Shown piece after piece: positions 60,101 to 64,000 of a stretch of 64,000 bases of DNA (within the stretch, counting starts at the first letter, position 1; every line of letters begins with the position of its first letter). Both the position numbers and the translations under genes were made by a program. A model generated the notes under the pieces. It ran no database searches. It had not been told where the DNA came from and saw only the letters and a program-made list of their open reading frames with translations. Source of the DNA: VAXT01 sp963850415. Lineage in GTDB: Bacteria > Actinomycetota > Thermoleophilia > Gaiellales > Gaiellaceae. The stretch spans positions 496,001 to 560,000 of the forward strand of contig CAWKLE010000004.1 of NCBI GenBank assembly GCA_963850415.1, written 5' to 3'.

Positions 60101-60795
60101 CCCCAGGACGGGCAGATGGCGAAGCCGCCGCCTGGGTTCTGCCAGGCCGCTTCGTTGTTCGACCCGACGGTCCGGTCGGTCCAGCCCCACTGGCCGCCGG
60201 CACCGAGGTCCATGTTCGCCTGGACGGAGACCCAGTAGTGGCCTGCGGGCAGCGAGACCGCCGACGGGATCGCGATCGTCAGCGAGCCCGCGGTGTCGCC
60301 GACGGTCAGGCCGGGCCGTGTCGCCACCTGGCTGCCGGGCAGGCCGCTCGCGTCGGAGTAGAAGTTGACGTTCGCGCTGGTCATCGGGCCAGTGCCGTTG
60401 AAGTAGACGCCCGCGACGTCGACCTGGTTGACCGACCACGTCTCCCCGTTGGGGACCACGAAGTCGTCGCCAAGCTCGTCGTCGAACGCGTCAAAGGCGG
60501 CCTCGAAGTTCTGCGAGGACGTCGACTGTGCCCCGGCATTGTCGTACTGGTCGTACAGAACGACGTCGCCCCGTTTCACAGGAGGCCTCAGCAACGCGTG
60601 GCGCTTGAGGCCTGTCGCACGCGCGTGCGTCGTGATGCCTGCTGCTGTTCCTCGAGCCTTGCCGGCTGATGCTCGAACCAGCGAGCCCGGGTTCGAGGCC
60701 GAGGATGCGGCGCTCGCGGCCGCGAGGCCCACACCGAGCGCCACCAACAGCGCCCAGCCGAGCACCCTCGGCCGTCCCACTCTCGATTCCTTCAC
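57196..60795 (-). CDS. array member F: DQYDN domain, P-domain, two kelch propellers, polyproline, PASTA
   Basis: The 1199-residue protein starts at GTG 60795 after GGGAGGAG, with a signal peptide (GRPRVLGWALLVALGVGLAA), the DQYDN...QNFE...DDF domain (about 75-225), a P-domain (about 255-415), an 11-proline spacer, a first kelch propeller (about 430-735), a second 11-proline spacer, a second kelch propeller (about 755-1040), about 84 consecutive prolines (1049-1132) and the PASTA tail. It is the largest, most composite member and carries nearly every module seen in the others. Most likely an exported adhesin-like surface protein. No enzyme motif is visible. Confidence 0.85.
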   Translation of the reverse strand: MKESRVGRPRVLGWALLVALGVGLAAASAASSASNPGSLVRASAGKARGTAAGITTHARATGLKRHALLRPPVKRGDVVLYDQYDNAGAQSTSSQNFEAAFDAFDDELGDDFVVPNGETWSVNQVDVAGVYFNGTGPMTSANVNFYSDASGLPGSQVATRPGLTVGDTAGSLTIAIPSAVSLPAGHYWVSVQANMDLGAGGQWGWTDRTVGSNNEAAWQNPGGGFAICPSWGARGTTCGIDPGVPDQVFRLSGTTGGGGPSCSGGAITINDASPATPYPSDCVVSGMSGAISDVNVQINGLTHTYPDDLDMMLVSPDGQNAIFFSDAGGFTGAVNCDLTIDDQAGTVLPDSGGFTCPGSYSPANYDPGDPFAAPAPTPSGDVALSTFNGGNANGTWSLYIMDDAGGDIGTISSWSLSISTGGPPPPPPPPPPPGWQIRSPMPQDFYGGGMSADATAGYIAGGYSFSSGVSLNTLYKFVPATNTWSTLAPFPGSGAIMTSAVYYPTTNKLYVFGGEDAVSAQNFNDTRIYDVASNTWSTGAPMPDVRSFAVSGYNPGNGKIYVVSGYNTGTVDSAQPTTWEYDPVANTWATKAPIPHAVGGAGSAIINGHMYVAGGRDATNTVISDCQDYNIAANSWSTCTSLPSPNNVPGSGISSGRFFEFGGGNPFLSQGRMRAAFQSPLTTGATVSYDPGSNSWGNEPSLNEARSFPGGTNVGDTLIAAGGYNGASTTTTTETLGGGGPPPPPPPPPPPGWNPAAPYPLNDVRYAFGENGENLYVFGGVADGTRVPDVNRYNATSDTWTPLAPIPVASEAPAGALLNGKYYLVEGDTGDSFNIYDVASNTWASGPPRPGYSDNYGAAAGAFNGKVYVVGGGAATLGTNTTSVYDVASNSWTTGNPAPQAFFLAGYQTVGQYLYVVGGFTPSAPTNSTMTMRLDMATGVWSTGPTFTPGRADFGLASDGTKIYALGGDAQGAGFFDSVQTVNELDTSAWPSGTWVASPPDLPAPPRQANQAGFYSTGRVGGEIWSTGGINGQTFQFLHDHLYRALGGPPPPPPPPPPPPPPPPPPPPPPPPPPPPPPPPPPPPPPPPPPPPPPPPPPPPPPPPPPPPPPPPPPPPPPPPPPPPPPPPPPPPVRCRVPRVLGLRLGAAKTKIRRAHCSVGRVRRVRARRSLRGRVVNQSPRPGTIKRRNFPVKLAIGRR
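57400..57651 (-). repeat. 84-codon polyproline tract (CCN repeat)
   Basis: 252 bases made only of CCN codons; the plus strand is therefore GGN repeat with many G-runs. It is the longest of several such tracts (others near 48842-49009, 52100-52311, 53514-53711, 61197-61310, 62227-62446 and 62935-63072). Such DNA is prone to slippage and such protein needs EF-P for translation. Confidence 0.9.
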
Positions 60796-60993
60796 CCTAC
60801 TCCTCCCAGTTGGATGACCCGCGCAGGGGGACAGGTCGCTGCCCCCTGGCGCAATGCGCCCCTGAGTCACGCATTCAGAGGTGTTTCTAAATCTTTCAAC
60901 GCGTAAATGCAATAGCCCGGCCCAAATCATTTCGAGGCTCGCCGCGAACGCACGACCGGGCGTCGCCGCCCGACGCGAAACGACGAGGGGCCG

Positions 60994-61926
60994 CTAGCGG
61001 CGGCCGACGGTGAGGCTCACTCGGGCACCGGCGCGGCGGACGACGCCTGCGCGCGGGCTCTGCGCGATCACCCGTCCGACGCGATTCGCGGCTGCGCGAC
61101 GACGGCGAACAGCGCCGACGGCGCAGCGGCTCGAGCGGATCTTCGCCTTCGCCCTCGTGAGCTTCAGCCCGATCACGCGGGGCACGCGGCACCTCCGAGG
61201 CGGTGGCGGTGGCGGTGGCGGTGGCGGTGGCGGTGGCGGTGGCGGTGGCGGTGGCGGCGGTGGAGGAGGCGGTGGCGGGGGCGGCGGTGGAGGAGGCGGG
61301 GGCGGTGGAGCGCCGATCGTCCCGGTGAGCCGGAACACCTGGTCGGGTGCCGCAGCGTCACCGATGCACGCCCCGCGGGGAGCCCAGCCCGCACAAGCCG
61401 TCCCCTGGCCGCCGCCCGGGTTCTGCCAGGCGGCGGGAGCGGTCGCCTGCTGGGTGCGGTCCAGCCAGGCCCACTGCCCTGCGGACGAGAACGTCTGGTT
61501 CGCCTGCACCGAGATCCAGTACCGCCCCTCGAAGAGCCCGATCGACGGATCGAGGGTGATCACGAAGCTCGGGTCGCCGGTGAAGCTCTGGTTCGGGCGT
61601 GACGCGAGCAGGGTGCCGGGCAGGTCGCCGGAGCTCGCGTAGACGGCGACGTTGACCGAGGTCGCGGGGCCCGGACCGTTGAAGTACGCCCCCTGCACCT
61701 CGACGCCCGTCACGTTCCAGCCCGGGCCTGCGGGGACGTCGAAGTCGTCGGCGGCGGCGTCGTCGTACTGGTCGAGCGCGGCTTCGAAGTTCTGCGAGCC
61801 GGCGCCGATCGGTCCTGCCTGGTCGTACTGGTCGTAGAGCACGTCGCCCGGTGACCCGGCGGCGGTCGCGCAGAACCCGAGCGCGGCGAGGACGAGTGCG
61901 GCGATGGTGACGGCGGGTGGCTTCAC
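60994..61926 (-). CDS. array member G: DQYDN domain, polyproline, PASTA tail
   Basis: The 310-residue protein is the simplest complete layout: signal peptide (PPAVTIAALVLAALGFCATA), the DQYDN domain (VLYDQYDQAG, SQNFEAALDQYDDAAADDFD, GAYFNGPGP, GRYWISVQANQTFSSAGQWA, GWAPRGACIGDAAAPDQVFR), about 38 prolines and a PASTA tail of a more divergent type (RRCRVPRVIGLKLTRAKAKI to QSPRAGVVRRAGARVSLTVG). GTG start at 61926. The divergent tail, like that of member B, is not part of the near-identical tail set. Confidence 0.85.
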   Translation of the reverse strand: MKPPAVTIAALVLAALGFCATAAGSPGDVLYDQYDQAGPIGAGSQNFEAALDQYDDAAADDFDVPAGPGWNVTGVEVQGAYFNGPGPATSVNVAVYASSGDLPGTLLASRPNQSFTGDPSFVITLDPSIGLFEGRYWISVQANQTFSSAGQWAWLDRTQQATAPAAWQNPGGGQGTACAGWAPRGACIGDAAAPDQVFRLTGTIGAPPPPPPPPPPPPPPPPPPPPPPPPPPPPPPPPPPPPPRRCRVPRVIGLKLTRAKAKIRSSRCAVGAVRRRRAAANRVGRVIAQSPRAGVVRRAGARVSLTVGRR

Positions 61927-61968
61927 GGCGTTCTGCTCGAGGAGCTTCTCACGAACTGCTCCGAGATG

Positions 61969-62004
61969 AAAAGGGGACGCCCGGTGGTGCGGGCGTCCCC
62001 TTTT
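61969..62004 (-). terminator. 15-bp perfect hairpin terminator
   Basis: AAAAGGGGACGCCCG (61969-61983) pairs with CGGGCGTCCCCTTTT (61990-62004). The T-run/A-run makes it a strong, bidirectional terminator for member H and shields the start region of member G. Confidence 0.85.
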
Positions 62005-62023
62005 GGTCGCGTTGGTGTTGGGC

Positions 62024-64000
62024 CTAGCCCCTACCGACCGCCAGCTTGACCGGGAAGTTCCGGCGCTTGATCGTGCCGGGCCTCGGTGACTGGTTCACCA
62101 CGCGGCCGCGCAGTGAGCGGCGCGAGCGAACGCGTCGCACCCTGCCGACCGAGCAGTGCGCCCTCCGGATCTTCGTCTTCGCGGCGCCGAGTCGCAGCCC
62201 GAGAACCCTCGGGACACGGCAGCGGACCGGAGGCGGAGGAGGCGGAGGCGGTGGCGGAGGTGGTGGCGGAGGTGGCGGAGGCGGTGGCGGGGCGGTGGCG
62301 GTGGCGGTGGAGGCGGAGGTGGTGGAGGCGGTGGAGGTGGAGGCGGTGGAGGCGGTGGAGGCGGAGGGGGCGGCGGAGGCGGAGGTGGCGGCGGAGGCGG
62401 AGGTGGTGGCGGAGGCGGAGGCGGCGGAGGTGGCGGAGGCGGAGGTCCACCGGCCGTGATCGACAGCGACCAGCTCGTCATGTCGCCGGTGTCGATCGCC
62501 GCGTCATCGACGACGTACAGGCTCCAGGTCCCGTTCGGCGAGTCTCCGTCGAACGTGGACAGTGGCACGTTGCCACTCGGCACGGGCGCCGGAGCCGGGA
62601 ACGGATCGCCGGGCTCGTAGTCCGCCGGCTGATAGCTCCCCGGGCACGCGATCTGCGATGCGTCCGGAAGCGGTGTCGGAGCTTCGTCGTCGATCGTCAG
62701 GTCGCAGTTGACGACGTCGAACGAGCCGCCCGTGTCGGACATGAAGATCGCGTTCCGACCGCTCGGCGAGACCAGCAGCATGTCGATGTCGTCGGGATAC
62801 GTGTGGCTGAGCCCGTTGAGTTGGACATTGAGATCGGTGATCGCTCCGGACAGGCCGGACACGACGCAGGTCGACGGGTACGGCGTTGCCGGTCCGTCGT
62901 CGTTGATCGTGACCGCCCCGCCGCTACAGGTCGGCGGCGGTGGAGGTGGCGGAGGTGGCGGAGGCGGTGGTGGCGGAGGCGGAGGTGGTGGTGGCGGCGG
63001 AGGTGGGGGTGGCGGAGGTGGCGGCGGTGGCGGTGGCGGAGGCGGCGGAGGAGGAGGAGGCGGAGGCCCGCCGCTGGTCGTGATCGAGAGCGACCAGCCG
63101 GTGATGTTGCCCACGTCTGCCGCAGCGTCGTCCACGACGTACAGCGACCAGGTGCCGTTCGGCGGGCCGCCGTCGAACGTGGACAACGCCACACTCCCGC
63201 TCGGCGCAGGCGCCGGAGCCGGGAACGGATCGCCAGGCTCGTAATTCGCCGGCTGATAGCTCCCCGGACACGCGATCTGCGACGCGTCCGGAAGCACATC
63301 CGGAGCCTCGTCGTCGATCGTCAGGTCACAGTTGACAAGGTCGAACTGGCCACCCGCATCGGACATGAAGATCGCGTTCTGGCCCCCCGGCGACACGAGC
63401 AACATGTCGATGTCGTCCGGATACGTATGACTCAAGCCCGCGAGCTGCACGTTCACGTCCGAGATCGAACCGCTCAGCCCCGAGACGACACAGGTCGACG
63501 GATAGGGGGTCGCCGTCCCTGCATCGTTGATCGTGATCGCCCCGCCCGAGCAGTTCGGTGGTGGAGGCGGTGGAGGCGGTGGAGGCGGAGGCGGTGGAGG
63601 CGGTGGCGGCGGCGGTGGCGGCCCGGTCGTCGGGATCTTGTCGTAGAAGACGTCCTGCTGGGCGACGCCGCTGATCGGCACGCGGCCGTCGACCCACGTC
63701 GTGTGGATGAGGTTGCTCACGCCGAAGGAGCGGTCGTAGTCGCCCGTGTAGCAGGGCTGCACGTTCGGGTCGGGCTGCGTCGGCACCGGGTAGATGACGT
63801 CGCTGACCGCGGCCGGCGGCTCCCACGTAGCGCCATTGTCGGTCGAGAGGCGACCGAAGCGCTGCAGGTCGTTGTTGGCCGTGTTGCGCTGGTCGTACCA
63901 GCTGACGAACACGTGACCCTCCGGCGTGACCGCCACGGACGGCTGCCACTGACCGCGCGTCCCACCGTCACCATCCAGGCGCAGCGGGGCACTCCAGGTG
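62024..64000 (-). pseudogene. array member H: sialidase-like repeat, two P-domains, polyproline; PASTA out of frame; 5' end beyond window
   Basis: The fragment runs in from the right edge. It begins WSAPLRLDGDGGTRGQWQPS and VTPEGHVFVSWYDQRNTAN, a BNR/sialidase-like repeat (WXAP, then DNGATWEPPAAVSD), followed by about 22 prolines, a P-domain identical in DNA to that in member D, a 46-proline run, a second P-domain and about 74 prolines. At 62289-62292 one base of the CCN repeat is missing. The open frame then makes an Arg/His-rich tail (stop at 62095), and the PASTA tail follows in another frame to 62024. Same lesion type as in member C. Confidence 0.8.
63089..63554 (-). repeat. 466-bp P-domain block identical to 54912-55377
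   Basis: Second copy of the block described at 54912-55377, inside member H. Bases on either side diverge at once on the left (CGAGAGCG against CGTCAGCG) and after GAGCAGT on the right, which gives sharp edges to the exchanged segment. Confidence 0.85.

Noticed and set aside
48638..64000. Prophage or genomic island carrying the array
   Set aside because: No integrase, tRNA junction, phage gene or base-composition shift other than that caused by the repeats is visible; the array is in the same GC range as its neighbours.

Overview
The window is GC-rich (roughly 68-70 %), densely packed, and full of four-base ATGA/GTGA stop/start overlaps and GTG/TTG starts. Gene content (PspA with PspAB and HtpX, ACT-fused malic enzyme, RpoD-type sigma factor, isocitrate lyase/malate synthase, DsbA/DsbB) points to a high-GC actinobacterium, most likely class Thermoleophilia (Gaiellales/Solirubrobacterales-like). 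That placement is inference from content and style; no rRNA gene is present. The lineage looks like a free-living soil-type heterotroph with H2, sulfur and possibly nitrite chemistry.

Layout. 1-5608 (minus): a group 3b-type NAD(P)-linked [NiFe]-hydrogenase operon (hyhB, a cyclic-nucleotide-binding-domain protein, hyhG, hyhS, hyhL), followed by its endopeptidase, a short HypA, HypC and the start of an EamA permease. 5700-9709 (plus): a cupin, a small inverted-repeat element, AsnA, then a sulfur module (SQR-like flavoprotein, TusE-like and DsrE2-like proteins). 10020-14832: a membrane-anchored NirK-like copper protein, a frameshifted malic enzyme, tryptophanase and a membrane protein. 14829-17137 (minus): threonine catabolism (tdh-kbl). 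17342-20057: an ATP-grasp/flavin-reductase/M20-peptidase operon. 20142-25093: a membrane protein and a MacB-like ABC exporter. 25113-28410: phosphoketolase plus an unusually short acetate kinase. 28407-30320: an ABC-2 exporter and a small secreted protein. 30433-32504: a winged-helix protein and an oxidoreductase. 32484-36145 (minus): glyoxylate shunt with a GntR regulator and a 52-residue Cys-rich protein. 36203-43461: metallo-hydrolase, PspA, bicupin, DsbA/DsbB, PspAB, HtpX, a polytopic membrane protein and a cytochrome c lipoprotein. 43458-48559: serS, tRNA-Ser(UGA), a secreted Pro/Gly-rich protein, the sigma factor and two small proteins.

48638-64000 is the most unusual part. Eight minus-strand genes encode secreted proteins with different ectodomains (choice-of-anchor J-like, cupredoxin, proprotein-convertase P-domain, kelch propeller, sialidase-like repeat, and an unnamed DQ[FY]DN/QNFE/ADDF domain). 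Seven run into polyproline stretches of about 26-84 residues, and the eighth (50966-51877) has only a five-proline linker. All end in DNA for the same basic PASTA-like tail with two cysteines. Only a flavin reductase and a HAD phosphatase, on the other strand, interrupt the array. Parts are shared almost base for base between genes, including a 466-base block with no difference that I could find between two copies 8.2 kb apart. Two members carry the same kind of one-base loss inside the polyproline tract, which puts the PASTA tail out of frame. The array looks like a modular, recombining cell-surface repertoire; wall anchoring by the PASTA tail is an inference.

Three frameshifts occur (malic enzyme and two surface proteins). 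Sequencing or assembly error cannot be excluded from the sequence alone.
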